Assembly: GCA_003586115.2 (NCBI GenBank)
Contig: QVOM02000034.1
Location: 144,688,637 to 144,752,636, forward strand
Length of the DNA: 64,000 bases
DNA from: Salvator merianae
Lineage: Eukaryota > Chordata > Lepidosauria > Squamata > Teiidae
Reading direction: 5' to 3'
Below are positions 23,601 through 35,885 of this stretch, in pieces. The translations under genes were made by a program, and so were the position numbers. Every line of letters starts with the position of its first letter. Within the stretch, counting starts at the first letter, position 1. The notes under the pieces are model-generated. The model was not told the DNA's origin. It was given only the letters and a program-made list of their open reading frames with translations, and did not search any database.

Positions 23601-23682
23601 CAGTCTAAATTTTGCTAATGATCACAATTAGTAAATACATAAACAAATAAATTGACATAGGATATCCGGTAACAGTACTTAC

Positions 23683-23808
23683 GCACACATCGATTGTCAT
23701 CTATTAGTATTCGATCACCTCTGCATGAGCAATTAACACGTCCATCTGGAGTCAGAAGACATAAATCGTGGCAGCCCCCATTCATCTGAGCACAGGGAGA
23801 CAGTTCAC
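23683..23808 (-). CDS. LRP1B: LRP1B exon: EGF-like module
   Basis: Fourth exon, 126 bases, phase 1 at both ends. The 41 full codons run [12 protein letters not shown] to DDNRCV. Six cysteines occur in the EGF order and spacing (exon residues 5, 12, 16, 26, 28 and 40), with the NGGC and CSC cores typical of the EGF-like modules that follow LRP propellers. The acceptor is GATTCTGTTTTAG|GT and the donor is C|GTAAGTAC. An open frame extends on both sides, so the limits come from the splice signals. The module caps the propeller and leads into the ligand-binding LDLa cluster. NCS in the VNCSC stretch is a potential N-glycosylation sequon. Confidence 0.95.
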
Positions 23809-23829
23809 CTAAAACAGAATCAGATATAT

Positions 23830-24985
23830 AGATACAGAATGGAATATGAAATTGTAATAATAAGTATAGTATATTAAAACATAAGCAAACATAAATTAAT
23901 TTATACTTGAAAACTATCTTGATAATCATAATAAAAGATGCCATTAAACTGTTTTAAATAAATAAAGAATAAACTTTACTCTTAATGATAGAAGATGAAG
24001 TGGGAAAAAAGATGCTTTTCTTCATGATGCCTCTCTTTTCATTATTTCAGAACTGCCCAAACTGAGCACATATTAAAAATACTGAAACTATAATAAGAAC
24101 AAAACCAAAACAATAATTTTATCCTTTATTCCTCTAAATAGTAAGATAATTTAATCCTCTTTATTTTTTCATATAACTATTCTGTAAAGTTGGTATTGTG
24201 ACATGGTCAGCCTTCACATTGCAGCCTTATCCCTACTCCAGCATTAGCTGAAACACAAAGGCTTGCATCTTTCCAGAGCAAAACTTGGTATGGCTGACAG
24301 CTACAATTTGATTTTGAGTATAGACAACTTGAGGTCCATCTTGATTTCCCAAAGAAAACAAAACTTTTTAAAAAAAAAATAATAGTGAAAATTATCTGCA
24401 AATTTCCATTAAAAATAAATACATGTTGAACAAGCAGGTATTCAGATATCTGTAACTGAACAAATCATTGTAGGGAACCAGCAAAGGAGCAATGCTGCCT
24501 CCAATCTGGTTTTTGTGGGACTGAATTAATTGCTCTGTTCCTGACTTGCATACTTGGATTGCTATGTGAAAAACATCTCAATGGAATAAGTTTCCTGTCT
24601 AGATCAGCAGCACAAAAATGTGTTGGGAAGTCACCCAGCTCCTGGGTCTCCCACAATCCTGAGTAATAATTATGAACCTATATCCTTCCTGCTCTAATAT
24701 TTTGCCCAATTTACTGTAGTTCTGAATTTAGTTATTAGCTTTATAGGTAAGAAAAGGGAAAGAGAAACATAAAAGCTGTAGTAGCTTCAGATCTAAGACT
24801 GTAGTCCTGAGAGGTGGCATATTTGGGAATCCTGGTAACAACATTCTGATATTCATTTTCCAATTAATATGGGATGATTTTAATTTGTAAAATTGGCTTT
24901 TATTATTTTAGCAGTCTCTCTAAATAAGTATCCTATTGAGTCATCAATATGTCTATTTTCCTTTCTCCACTTTCATATGGGTTTC
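23830..24985. other. LRP1B intron, nothing recognised
   Basis: No coding resemblance. 24470-24660 is somewhat GC-richer and may be an old repeat. Confidence 0.4.
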
Positions 24986-25119
24986 CAGTAATGCAGAAAA
25001 AATGTCTACTTTAAAGCCTGCAGTTTGAAGACTATATTTATGGGTGACTTCTGAGAATAGTAATTGCCAGTCCATTAGTCTACAGCTGAATGACTGATCA
25101 AAAGATTTCCATTGGCTCG

Positions 25120-25310
25120 TGGATCTGAAACTCAGTACTTTGTGAAACTCTGTGAATATTCCATTGTTTGGAACAGTCTCGCCCCCCTCCCCGATATATG
25201 CAGGACACCCACACTCTAACTCTTTAGGTGCCAACTGAAGACTTATCTGTTTAACCAGGCCTTTCTGGTGAATGCTTGTTTATTTCTCCCATTCTTGATT
25301 TTAATTACAT
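25120..25310 (+). mobile_element. LINE (L2-like) C-terminal and 3' remnant
   Basis: CAACTGAAGACTTATCTGTTTAACCAGGCCTTT encodes the LKTYLFNQAF-type ending common to L2-clade ORF2 proteins. Little else is preserved. It ends beside the MITE at 25317. Confidence 0.45.
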
Positions 25311-26136
25311 TGTTATTAGGGATGTGCACGAAAATCCGAGAAAATAGAACTTTGCACAAAAACTGCGTCTCCGCCGTTTTCGTGTGAAGGCTGAAAGCCC
25401 CCTTTACCCCTGAACGCGAAGAGCGAGCACTTACCTTTGCCTTTGCTGCCGTTCATTTCTGTAGCAGCCTAGTAAAAGTTCTACTTCCTCCAATGTGGAG
25501 AAAGTAGAATTTCTACTGGCTGCTGTGCTGGTGTCAGCAGTTGGTCAATATATTTGACTGACTGCTACACCAGCCTATTGGATGCCTCACTTCCCTGCTG
25601 CCAGGGAAACAGGCATCCAATAGAGGTTTCTCTGATGGGAGGGGGAGGCAGACGAGCCAGAGGGCTCGAAAAGGACACACGCTGTGTGGTTCTACAAACA
25701 GTAAGTTCTTTTTTTTTTCTTTACTTTTTTATTTTTATTTTACTTGTGTGTTTTGGGGGAGGTAGGGGCATTTATTTTTATCTTTTATTTATGTGTGGTG
25801 GAGATTAGGAGCTTTAAAAATCTTTTTTATTTTATTTGTGTGCGGGGGGGGGGCGGCACATGGCTTCATTGGCAGCAATTGCCCAGCCTGCCGCCTCTGT
25901 GCCCATTCACCCTTAAAGATATTGACACCATATCTTTAAGGGTGGATGGGTGCAGAGCAGAGCTGGTGGGCTGGCCAGTGACTGGCAATGAAGCCATGTG
26001 CGAAAGGCTTCGCAGCAAAGGCGAAACCAGCTTCTTTCGCAGTGGGGTTTTTCGCCAAAGATTTTTTTTTTGCCGGCTTCACCTCGCTGCGAAGCGAAAG
26101 GTGGAAAATGCCTTTGTGCACATCCCTAGTTGTTAT
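25309..26136 (+). mobile_element. CpG-rich hAT-like MITE, copy 3
   Basis: The body is 25317-26128, starting TAGGGATGTGCACGAAAATC and ending TTTGTGCACATCCCTA. Flanks ATTGTTAT and GTTGTTAT match at 7 of 8. The right arm carries GCGAAGCGAAAGGTGGAAAA, like the right end of the copy at 4778-5768. Internally there is an inverted repeat around ATCTTTAAGGGTG (about 25910-25950) and T/G-rich runs. There is no transposase; the open frames are by-products. Confidence 0.8.
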
Positions 26137-26139
26137 ACT

Positions 26140-27010
26140 TTAGTAGGAAGTGATATTTACATACTTTAAATGAATAAATAATAAATAATTATTTTTTATT
26201 TCGCTATTAATTTTTAACATGAATGAATACTATACAAACGACAAACATCCCAAAGTGTTTATGGAATTAATGAATTCCTTGTCTTCCCCTCCCTCTTACA
26301 TTGACCTACTACCATAAGTAGGTATCTCGTTTCTTATGAACTTGTATTTATTTTTATTATACATTATATAATATTATTATATGGGCTACTATTTATAATA
26401 TCCAATCAATAATAATAATTAAAAAGATCTCCTTGGGATGTCTGTTTTAATTCAGGAAGTGCATCTAAATAATAAATAATTCAGCGCAAATATCAGAAGC
26501 ATAAAGCAAACTGATCACAAGCACACAAACTGATGACACATGACTACATCCGCACTGTACATTTTTCATATCAATGTGATTTCTTCTGAGCACAGATTTG
26601 CTCAGTATGAAATTTAAGATTGTGCCTCATACTGTTCATCTTGTTGTTGTTGTTGTTTTTAAAAAAGAATGGACCAAGCTAGGATGGCAGTGAGTATCAT
26701 AGAAAAAATGAATTATTACATGATCAAAATGTGGAAAAATATATTGGCTTAAAGAAAGGTAGACTAATGCATAGTAAGTTTAATAACATCTTCTTTTACC
26801 AGGACAGAAGCAGCTGAGCAGCAATCAGGATAGTCAGAGACAGTAGTGATGCACAGTATGCAAAAATTTGCATACCAGCTTCTGCTTTCTTCCCCTCCAG
26901 AAATGATTGCTTTCCACTAACTCATTTACCTCCACTTTCTAATTTTCCCTGCTGCCTTTCTGCTTCCATAGTAAGGATAGGAGGAGGAGGAAGAGGAGGA
27001 GAAACAGATA
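26140..27010. other. LRP1B intron, nothing recognised
   Basis: AT-rich sequence with a short TTG run at about 26643 and a GGA-rich stretch near 26980-27000. Confidence 0.4.
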
Positions 27011-27022
27011 TTGAACTATGTC

Positions 27023-28864
27023 TAAGGCTGCATCCACAGCACAGAAAATGGGTGTCCCCAGAGTGCTCATGAGGTCCAGCAGACAAATGAAATCATGTCC
27101 ATCAAGCCTGCACAGTGCCTTGGAGGTGTGAAATCTGTCCTAGAAGGTACACTGTGCAGAGGGCATGAAAAATCTAAGGGCAGATTGTGCTCCCATTCAC
27201 CACCACTATGATAATGTAGAGTAATCACCTACTGAGTTTGATTTCTGTTTAGTATGGTAATTAATTGAGCAAAAATGGCTAACTTCTGTGGCCATTTCTG
27301 GTCTGGTGATTAACTGGCAATGTCAAAAACTTTGCAGTTGTGAAATTTTCATTCAGTGAAGCTTTGGAGGCTGGGAGTTGCTAGACATGTAAATGGCATA
27401 ACTCCTGCCTCGGCAGTGAATTCCTGAGTTCTCAGCACTGGCTGTTTGGGTGCAGACTAAGATGTCAAACCATAAATACAATAAGTAATTCGCATGATTA
27501 CAACAATGTACACATCTAGCACATTAATTCCATTTGGTACTGAGGCTTCCATCACATTAATGATTTTTAACACATTAGCTGTTTGGCTTTGAATTAAATA
27601 GACAATAATCAATGTCAATGAAACAAGGAAAAAAAATGAGAACCATTCACCATTTCTGTAATCTTAGGATGTATATTCAGATGAATAAGTTATTTTAAGT
27701 TTTAGATCAGATGTTTGTGTATATGTGTGGTATATATAGCAGCATGCTTTTGCTATCAGTATGGTAAGAATTTTTTATCTGTGGCAATATGACAGATAAG
27801 TATTGTCATCAAGTGAATGGTCAGGTGGAAACTGGAACTGTGTCATGAAAGGTAGTGTGAAAAAAGGTAATCTAATTAATAATTAATCACTAAAAGCAAT
27901 ATTAGAAATATTAAGTACTTCATGAACATATCTAAAACAATCAGTTATGATACTATAAAAATGTGATCCAAACCTTGTGTACTTAGTAAGTCTGACCCCA
28001 CTTCTGAATTTACTTAGCTTATCCTGGTAGAAGAATAGGAACAGCCTGTTCTGTGCCAGTCCCTGGGCTGCTCCAAAGCTTGAGTCAGTTTTGGAACCAG
28101 TGAAGAGGGACCTGTGAACAGTCTGAAGGCCATATAAGAAGGCTCATTTTGACATTGCACCACCAAAATGGGTCTCTTTGATATATTAGATGATGGAGGA
28201 ATGTCAACCCATGCCTCTGATGTCCAATATACCACTCTCTAGTCCACAAGCAGACCTCAAAATTGAGGTCTACTGGTGAAATGGACTAGGATGAATTTTG
28301 AGTGCCCTAGCCCAGTCTACACTTCATCCTCTGTAGATGGAGTATACTAGTAGAGAGAGGGACCTCCCTTATTCCACACCACCATGTGGAAGGGAAGTCC
28401 GTAGATCCCTTCCTGTTCCATATTTAAGTGTGGAAAGGCTCTTATTTTGCTAAATGGTTCTTACTCCCAAGAAAGTTATGTTATGATTGAAACATTAGGT
28501 TAACTATAATGCATGAAATAAATGTTGATATATTACTAGGAAGAGATTCTTAACAGAAACTTTATAGGAACTCTGCAGTGTAACTCTGACAGATAGTGGG
28601 TGAACATTCAAAATGCTTCCTGCAACCCCAAATTCCAGTTGTATTCCAGTTTAGCTGATCAATTGCACATTCACCTTTTAAAAACAGGTGGCACTTATAT
28701 TCTCTTCCAATCTCTAATCCACCTTCTTTAGCCTAGAGCAGCCAAGACAGGGGGAAAGGGCAGAATGGTGTGTGAACAATCCCACCTGCAAACCACCTTC
28801 AAGCTACTTCAGAGTTGATTTAAAAAATTGAGTGTGGATTTAATTGAGTGTGGATGCAGCCTAT
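27023..28864. repeat. Possible DNA transposon(s) with GGCTGCATCCACA ends
   Basis: AAGGCTGCATCCACAG (about 27024) and its inverse GTGTGGATGCAGCCT (about 28849-28863) face each other. No 8-bp target duplication is visible, so the pairing may be fortuitous. Within it, 28010-28440 shares CTCATTTTGACA, AATGGGTC, GATGGAGG and TGTAGATGGAG blocks in the same order with 35270-35470, indicating a repeat family with at least two copies here. Confidence 0.35.
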
Positions 28865-29167
28865 AATAAACACTGGTCCTAGGTATTAGTAAATCTTTAT
28901 ATATTTATTAAGGTTATAGCATTACGGAAATAACATTTCTTTCACCCAAAAGAATACTGTAAAACCATCTTTCCAAGAACTGTTGACAGATGCCAAAAAG
29001 AATCAAAGCTCGCAGCCCTCTTCAGTTTGTGTCTTTCCCACTTAGCAGAAATCTATTATATAATGAAAACAGGATTAACAGTGTATGTTTGTGTGTGGGT
29101 AAATGACTGGAAGTTTGTGTTGTTTTAATTTACCAGAAAATAAGTATTAATGCTGTACTTAACTTAC

Positions 29168-29360
29168 AGCTATTAGTATCATTAGCAACAGCTATGATGC
29201 CCATCGGTTGATGTGGTATATCCGATCTAAGAATTTTTGTATCTCCGCCTGTATATTTATTGGATCGCAGAATAGCTCTTCTCACCCAGTCTGTCCAAAA
29301 GATCCAGTCATCATAAATAGCCAAACTGAGAAAAGTGCCAGGTCCAGATTTGACAATCAC
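29168..29360 (-). CDS. LRP1B: LRP1B exon: last propeller blade before the EGF module
   Basis: Third exon, 193 bases, phase 0 in and phase 1 out. It encodes 64 codons from [19 protein letters not shown] through [20 protein letters not shown] to [11 protein letters not shown]. Its last base T is joined to GT of the next exon to make the Cys before ELSPC. IFWTDW is the YWTD-type motif, and [12 protein letters not shown] is the conserved closing strand. NDT is a possible N-glycosylation site. The acceptor is TTTTCTGATCAG|GTG and the donor is T|GTAAGTTAAG, a strong match to consensus. The match to LRP1B as I recall it is nearly residue for residue, with a few differences at the blade surface ([11 protein letters not shown]). 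Confidence 0.95.
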
Positions 29361-29389
29361 CTGATCAGAAAAGGAAACAAATATCAACT

Positions 29390-30830
29390 GAATGCAAATT
29401 TATTCTCCTCTTTGTTTGTTTCATTTCTAATTCACTGGAAAATTTAAAAGTGGATGAAGACCACTAGATTTTAAAATAAATAACATTTATTGACAATCAT
29501 TAGGAAATTTTACACAAAATTAAAATCAAGTCTTTCTTTTTCTTTCTTTCTGTCTTAGTGTTACTTAAAATTGTCAGCTCTGCCTTTTCCTCAGTACTCT
29601 TAGGCAAACTGATGACAAGATTGAATATGGGAATTAATTAAGTATTGTAAAAGAAGAAAACTATCATCTGATCACTTAATACGTACAAAACTGAGTAAAA
29701 TTTGGGCTGAACTAAAATAGATTCTTTACTTTCAATATTTAAAGGCTACAAAATACAGCTTTTCTGCTGGATGTAATAGACTAATGATGTACACTTAAAT
29801 CCAATAATAATATTTTCACATACAACTGATGAGTTGAACATGATTCCATGGATGAGTGATAAATTTCTGAACACTCTGAGTCACATGTACCACTTATAAT
29901 GTTTGGTTTTCTTCCTCCAGATTAAAGCTTCCTGTATGAGCTCTACTGACATGTCCCTGTGTTGTGCCTTTACTTGAAAGGGTAGTTTTCATCTCGTTGT
30001 AGAACAGGGTAGACAAGTCTTTCACTACTATTTTAGTAATAAATACAGTATGGCTTGAAAATTGCAGTGCATGCTAATGTACACTGTAGGGCAGTCAAAT
30101 TAGGCATGAGCATGAATGAGTTTGCTATGTTGCTTGCAGTATATGAACTCTTTAAAGAGGGCCAGGTTTGAAAATTCTGATATCTTGAAAGTCTGGCCAT
30201 CTGTAAATATGGGGAGAATGTGAAGGACACTCACTTGTCTCTGTTACTTTCACCATCTCCCTGCTTTCCACTAAGAAGCCAGTATATGCTATTGATAAAT
30301 AGATACAATATTCATAACTAATAGAGTGAATTGAATAAAAACAATAGAACTAGCTTTAACAGAAAAGGGGGAAATTGCTTTGACTTCAACATCCATTGTC
30401 TCTTTGAAACTCAAACTACATTTCATTCAATAAAAAAAATGCTTTAGTGTTATTGGGTCACACAACTTCTGTATAATACAGTAATGGATATTTTGTCTAG
30501 TTTGTTAGCAGTTACCACTATCATCCTCTTAACATCTGTTGCTTTTTAAATAACATACGCATACTGTAGGTGTGGACAACTGGACAAGAGAAATTCCTTA
30601 AAAACTATTCTTTAATAATTCCTTAAAAATAAACACTTCAACATTATAAAAATAGGCATGTATCCCTATTATTTAGTAGAGCTAGGGACTACTTACAGTA
30701 TCAATTCTAGTACTGACTATATACCAACTGTTTATATATGTATGTGAAGAGAATCATTCCCTTTTTGGATACTTAAGCATAATCTGTAAATATGTGTCTA
30801 AATTTTGATATGAGGTGGCTTTTAAGAAAA
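29390..30830. other. LRP1B intron, nothing recognised
   Basis: AT-rich sequence with no recognisable element. Confidence 0.5.
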
Positions 30831-30875
30831 AAAAAAATCCCGTCACTCTTTTGGTATATTTTTCTCATCTCATCT

Positions 30876-31473
30876 CATCTCACCTCGGGCCTTTTTGCAC
30901 TGAGCTCCGTAGTCCGTTCCCAGTAGTTGGCTTCGGACTGGAGGGGTTGGAGAACGCTGGCTGTCATTCGCACTCCCAGCCAGAGGAACGGACCCAAAGC
31001 CAACCAGCAGAGGGAACAGTGCGAATGGTATCCGCTAGTTCGGTACCGCACTCCGCACCATCGAGCTCCGCTTCGTAACCAGAGGGCTCCTTACGGAGCC
31101 GGCTTCGTAAAGGCAGCTAGGCTGCCATGCCCAAAGGGCTATCCCAGGCATGAAGCAGCAGACCAGGTTATGCAGCATCGGACCGGGCTACGAAGCTTCG
31201 GACCACGCATGTGCAGCCGCACCAGCCACGCCCGGTCACCATTTCAAACACGGATGGGAGTACGAAAGCACCGTGCCTGATCTTCGCTCCATCGTGCAGG
31301 TCGGAATGAAGACAAGCTTTTACATGTCTAGCCTTACCCAGCATCGGGTTCGGTTCAGGTACGATGTGGTTTGGATCGGGTGAGGCACGTGCCCGCGGCA
31401 GTGCGAAAGCTCCGTTCCAGTGACCAGACAGGAACGTTCCACTCGCTAAGTGTGAAAAGGCCCTGCATCTCAC
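30876..31473 (+). mobile_element. GC-rich hAT-like MITE in a CATCT repeat
   Basis: The body is about 30884-31465. The left end CTCGGGCCTTTTTGCAC faces the right end whose complement is CAGGGCCTTTTCACAC, and CAGGGCC is a classic hAT terminus. CATCTCAC occurs on both sides (30876-30883, 31466-31473). The surrounding DNA is a CATCT/CACCT repeat, so that duplication is weak evidence. The interior is CpG-rich, with CGGAGC/GCTCCG words on both strands. The overlapping open frames on both strands reflect high GC and are not credible genes. Confidence 0.6.
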
Positions 31474-31544
31474 CTCACCTCATCTCACCTCACCTCATCT
31501 CCTGCCTGCCTGCCTGCCTGCCTTCCTGCCTTCCTTCCTGCCTG
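31466..31544. repeat. (CATCT/CACCT)n and (CCTG)n simple repeat
   Basis: CATCTCACCT-type repeats to about 31500, then CTGC/CTTC tetranucleotides. The left counterpart lies at 30865-30886, so the MITE at 30884-31465 split an existing repeat. Confidence 0.85.
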
Positions 31545-31687
31545 CATTCTTTTCTCTCTCTCACTCTTGTTTTCTTAAGTCCAAGGTTTAAAACTAAATA
31601 AATCACTGCAAATAACCTACAATTAGGGCGGCCACACAGAAGGTCCGTAACTGTTGGAATTCCCTCTTATATGCTCTAGTTTAGCTT

Positions 31688-32925
31688 AGTTTATTGATTA
31701 GTCTTTCGACCATATCAAAATTACAAATAAAAACATATAATCATAACATGTGTAAAATCATAATTCAAAAGAAGAGTAACATAATTATCTATTCCCATCC
31801 CCCTTTTCCTATGCCACATTCGCTTCTCAGCCTTTTGGCTAAGAACAAGTGTAGTACGCTCTTTTGTGCACCTATTAACGGTGAAGGAACCCTCTGCTTT
31901 TTCCTATTTTTCTAGCTTGCATGCAGTGGGTCCTGACAGCTGTAAAATGAAATAGTAAGTAAGTAAGTTTTAATAATGATTAGTCTTTTGACCATATCAT
32001 ACAAAATTAAAAAGTTAAAAGTGCAGATTAAACAATAAAAGTACTCGATGGTACTGTTGGCTATTACTATGACAATACAATAGAACTAAAAGAAGAAGGG
32101 GCATTTTCCCAATAGAGGGTTTATGCCCTCATTATAGAAGCACAAATTCTGGCCGCTTTGTGTATGAAAAGAGCAACCCGCATTGTTGTATATTTATTAG
32201 TTCCACCCAGCAGCTTAATGAGTTTTTCTTGGTTATTAATATATTGTATCCCTGATAGAATGGGTTTTAAGAGAGAATCTCTAATGATTTCATACATGGG
32301 ACAATCCAGTAATAAGTGTTCATTATCCTCTATTGCCGAAGAACCACAGATACATGTTCTTAGTTGGAAAGGTATGTTTTCATAGCGACCAAATTTCAAG
32401 TTGGTGTCTAATTGTTCAAATCATGCTCTGGTAAAGGCTTTTCAAAGATACCAGGGCAGAGAGATATTCAAATAGTCCTCTAGCATAAAAAGTTGTTTTG
32501 AGGTAGCTAGAAACGGGGTGGAAATGGCTTGAGAGATGGCAGCTAGATCCTTCGTGGCTTCTATGTCCAGGAGGCATTGTTTAAGAGCTGTCAAAGATTT
32601 GGGGCAAAATAGTAAAATACCACCAATGATATTTTGAAACAAACGTAACCACATAAACCTAAGAATTTCCCCCTTTCTTTAAACCATTAAAAAAAAGAGA
32701 AATGCAACAAATTCCTTTAAATTAGCAGAACCTAAAGAGATGTGTTCATGAAGATACATGGAATAATGTCAGACACCAGAGCTATCCTAGGTTTATCAAG
32801 GCATTTGATCAATGAAGCATAAGTAGAAGGATGGGTTTGTGGATTTGGAGATATGATGGTATGATGAATTTGTAGCCCGCATAGTTGTAAATCCTTTACT
32901 ATTTCAAATTTATGATTCAAGCACG
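31688..32925 (-). mobile_element. Non-LTR retrotransposon 3' portion, minus strand
   Basis: Three minus-strand frames in order read as an ORF2 C-terminus. The last (32121-32399) carries RTCICGSSAIEDNEHLLLDC, the CxC...H...C zinc-knuckle-like end found in several LINE clades. Upstream are 32442-32654 and 32732-32920. A 3' UTR with TATGGTCAAAAGACTAATCA (complement of 31977-31996) appears twice (about 31700 and 31980), so two tails may be present. I cannot name the clade with confidence. Confidence 0.6.
31818..31857 (+). pseudogene. U2 snRNA 5'-end fragment
   Basis: CGCTTCTCAGCCTTTTGGCT followed by AAGAACAAGTGTAGTA matches the first roughly 40 bases of U2 snRNA, including stem I and the branch-point-side region start, with only a few substitutions. 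The match then stops: no Sm site or downstream stems follow. It is either a 3'-truncated retropseudogene or the head of an snRNA-derived SINE. Short LINE-like tails lie on both sides (31688-31760 and 31955-32020), sharing TGATTAGTCTTTYGACCATA. Confidence 0.75.
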
Positions 32926-33062
32926 GCTATTATTATTTTTAAAACAAATTGGAAGAAACAATAAAGAGTGTCAGAGTCCCATTACAACCTAGGGATACTA
33001 AACTGGAGAGTAGAGCGCATGGCTGGTATATGCAGATTAGAAAAGTAACCTTAGTTATGAAC

Positions 33063-33240
33063 TACAGTACTCTGCAAAAGTTTTAGGCAGGTGTAGAAAA
33101 ATGCTGCAAAGGAAGAATAGAACTTTCATAGTTTATTTTTATCAATTAACAAAATCTGAAGTGAATGAACAACAGAGACATCTAAATCAAATCAACATTT
33201 GGTGTGACCACCCTTTTCCTTCAAAACAGTATCAATCTGT
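33063..33240 (+). mobile_element. Tc1/mariner-like end fragment
   Basis: TACAGTACTCTGCAAAAGTT followed by TTAGGCAGGTGTAGAAAAATG, and later AACATTTGGTGTGACCACCC, are phrases of Tc1-like transposon 5' regions found in many vertebrates. Only this end is seen. The following 33240-33600 is unclassified. Confidence 0.55.
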
Positions 33241-33244
33241 AACC

Positions 33245-34715
33245 CTGAAACTGGGTTCAGTTTTGTGAATTAACTAATCAAACCCACTTGCTGCCTGAAT
33301 GGTTACCACTGGATCACTAAGCTGACTAACCTAGGGAGAGCATCTTCAGGCCATGGAAAGGGTTTCCACTCTTATGATGGAAACTCCTATCCTGACCACT
33401 TAATTGCCTGTCATGTATCTTGGAAACAAAGCAAGGGAAATTATGGGGCTACTGTTGCCTGAACATGGAGATCGACTCATGAGGAGGTCAGAAACCTTGG
33501 CCTGTCACAATCCTGTCACATGAGCCAGGGCAAACCACAGAAGTGTTCTTTTCCAACTGGCTTATCAGTTAAACATACCACAGTGTAAGTTCTCCAGTTC
33601 AAAAGAGTTTCACCTTGAATTTTCCAGAAAGTTATTCAGCCAAATGATGGATTGAGCACTACAATTTCTAATTATTCCAGTCCAGTCCAGTCCAGTGTCT
33701 CTGCTTCACTAAAGACAGCTGAAATCCCTGTTTTCATGTCAACTCTTTTTGAGTTAGTTGTTTTGTTGGAAATGATATCCAAAATTGATCAGTGTGCTTG
33801 GTTTGTTCATAGAAGACTTTATACATACTTCTGGATAATCAGTCTCTCTCTTTTTTCTCTTCCGTGGCTTAATTATTTCTGATTCTAATCTCAATTACAG
33901 TCACTGCTAACTTCAGTCCTTTCTCATTTTAGATCTGTGTATATTTATTTCTTTATATTTTTCTCCTAACTCCTGCAACACTGCTAGGCCAAACTTATTT
34001 AATTTCTAATCGTGTCAACAAAGGTTTGAAGCTTGGTCTTGTTTTTCATTTCCTTTGTTCTGCACAATGTACACATCTTGTTTAAAACACTCTTTCAATC
34101 CATTGTTTATAGCCATTTCCATCTATTTTGAAACAGAGAAGACTTCTAATAATCACCTTTAATCTGATGTGTGTATGAGATATGCATTCAAATTGTAAGC
34201 AAGTAGCCCTTGTGCTAGTTTTCACCAAGAGAGTTACTGTTGTGCATAAATAAACTTAAGCTATAATCCTAACTTCACTATTGTGGGAATAAGCACCACA
34301 AAACAAGTGGGACTTACTCTCAAGTAGTCACAATTACAATTGAACTGCTGTTCCCTTGTTTAAGATCTTTTCTTGTAAAGTTACTTAATAATAACTATAT
34401 ATATAATTAACCCTGAGACCGTTGAGTATAGGATGAGATAGCAATACAAATAAATTGAATAAATAAATAAATAAATATTCTTATTCAAATAGCTTCCTAC
34501 AATACATACTAATGATATTAGTCAGAAAATGTACTCTAATGAATATGTCATGACACAGAAAATGACATACAACATTATTTTGCTCTCCCAGTTGCTTTCA
34601 AATGCGTAGAAGTGTGACAAGAAAAACATACTTTTTGGCACTGTAGAGTCTTCAGAGACTCTATCATACATTTGTATGGCACATTTTAGTGCATATGGAT
34701 TGTAGAAAAGTGAGA
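33245..34715. other. LRP1B intron, nothing firm
   Basis: 33245-33560 is GC-richer and probably repeat-derived. An AATA-rich tail preceded by ACCCTGAGACCGTTGAGTAT at 34410-34475 looks like another L2 3' end. Confidence 0.4.
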
Positions 34716-34719
34716 GGAA

Positions 34720-34736
34720 TGATAGATAGATAAACG

Positions 34737-34779
<43 letters not shown>

Positions 34780-34788
34780 GGATGGATG

Positions 34789-34830
<42 letters not shown>

Positions 34831-34837
34831 CAGATAA
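34720..34837. repeat. (GATA)n microsatellite
   Basis: About 28 tetranucleotides, mostly GATA, with a short GATG block in the middle. GATA repeats are abundant in squamate genomes. Confidence 0.97.
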
Positions 34838-35084
34838 AAATCCTGTTGCTAATTAACCTTCTATACAAGCTACTGGAATATAAGGGCTCTGATGGTGCAA
34901 AAAGTACTCTGATATTTTTCTAGTCATGTACTTGGGGGAAGAATCAATTAAACAGTATCATATTAAGTGTTTTCTTCCATGCACAGTACACATGGCATTA
35001 TCACTTCTGAGCAGAGTTACAATCACCATCAATAATTTCATAGGGACATGCATGTGTGTGTGTTTGTCTTCTTTTAGAGTCTAA

Positions 35085-35530
35085 GGGTCTTTCTGCACTT
35101 TCCATGATCCAACCCAGCAGGTCTGAATGTCTTGGAACAGCACTGTTTGCACAGCGACACTGATCCAGACCAGCCCCCTCACTGGCCCCAAAGTTTGCAC
35201 AAGCTTTGGACCAGTCTCCAAGGACTCCGATGACTAGAAATGAAAGTTTCTAGCCTTGGAACCCCTGGGAAACTCATTTTGACAGCATGCTTTGATGAGC
35301 CACTATAATGGGTCCCCTGGTAGTCTGGAAGATGGAGGCATGTTTTCTGTACACCTCCATGATATGGACTGTCCCGAGCTGGTATGCTGATAATTGAGGA
35401 CTACTGATAATCTAGATCAGGTGTTTCCTGATCTGGATTATGCTCTGCCCTGTGTAGATGGAGCATACCAGTGGTGGATGGGCCTTTCTGATATGCACTA
35501 ACATGCAGTCAGAAGAGACCCTGAAGTGAA
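35085..35530. repeat. Unclassified DNA-transposon-like repeat
   Basis: Left AAGGGTCTTTCTGCACTTTC and right AGAAGAGACCCTGAA are roughly complementary ends. Internal blocks are shared with 28010-28440 (see that entry). No target duplication was found. Confidence 0.45.
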
Positions 35531-35847
35531 CCACTAAGGGTTCAGTTCCAGATTACATGTAAGTGAAGAGAGATCCTAAGTATTTTATGGAAACCAAAGC
35601 TAAAGTTTACACCATGGCAACCAGGATTTATGGTGAGTTAACTAGAAATTCCTCTAGTGCATATGCAAATAATTTATCAGCAGAATCTCTAAATTTCAAA
35701 TCTGAAATTTCAAATCTGAAATTCATATTGCTGGGTTATTGTTGCATGCCTGAGATGTACAGCATATACCTGGCATTCTCGGTCCTCTGGGTGCATCCCA
35801 GAGAACAATCACCTACTTTTTTGCCCACTCTACTGCCTACTCATGAA

Positions 35848-35850
<3 letters not shown>

Positions 35851-35882
<32 letters not shown>
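35851..35882. repeat. (CA)n microsatellite
   Basis: Sixteen uninterrupted CA units. Confidence 0.95.

Positions 35883-35885
<3 letters not shown>

Noticed and set aside
27023..28864. A single large DNA transposon defined by GGCTGCATCCACA ends
   Set aside because: The ends pair, but no target duplication is visible and 28010-28440 belongs to a separate family, so it was kept only as a low-confidence repeat.
30815..31601. Open frames on both strands in a GC-rich stretch
   Set aside because: Stops are rare because of GC content. The interval is bounded by transposon-type ends, and the frames have no domain features.
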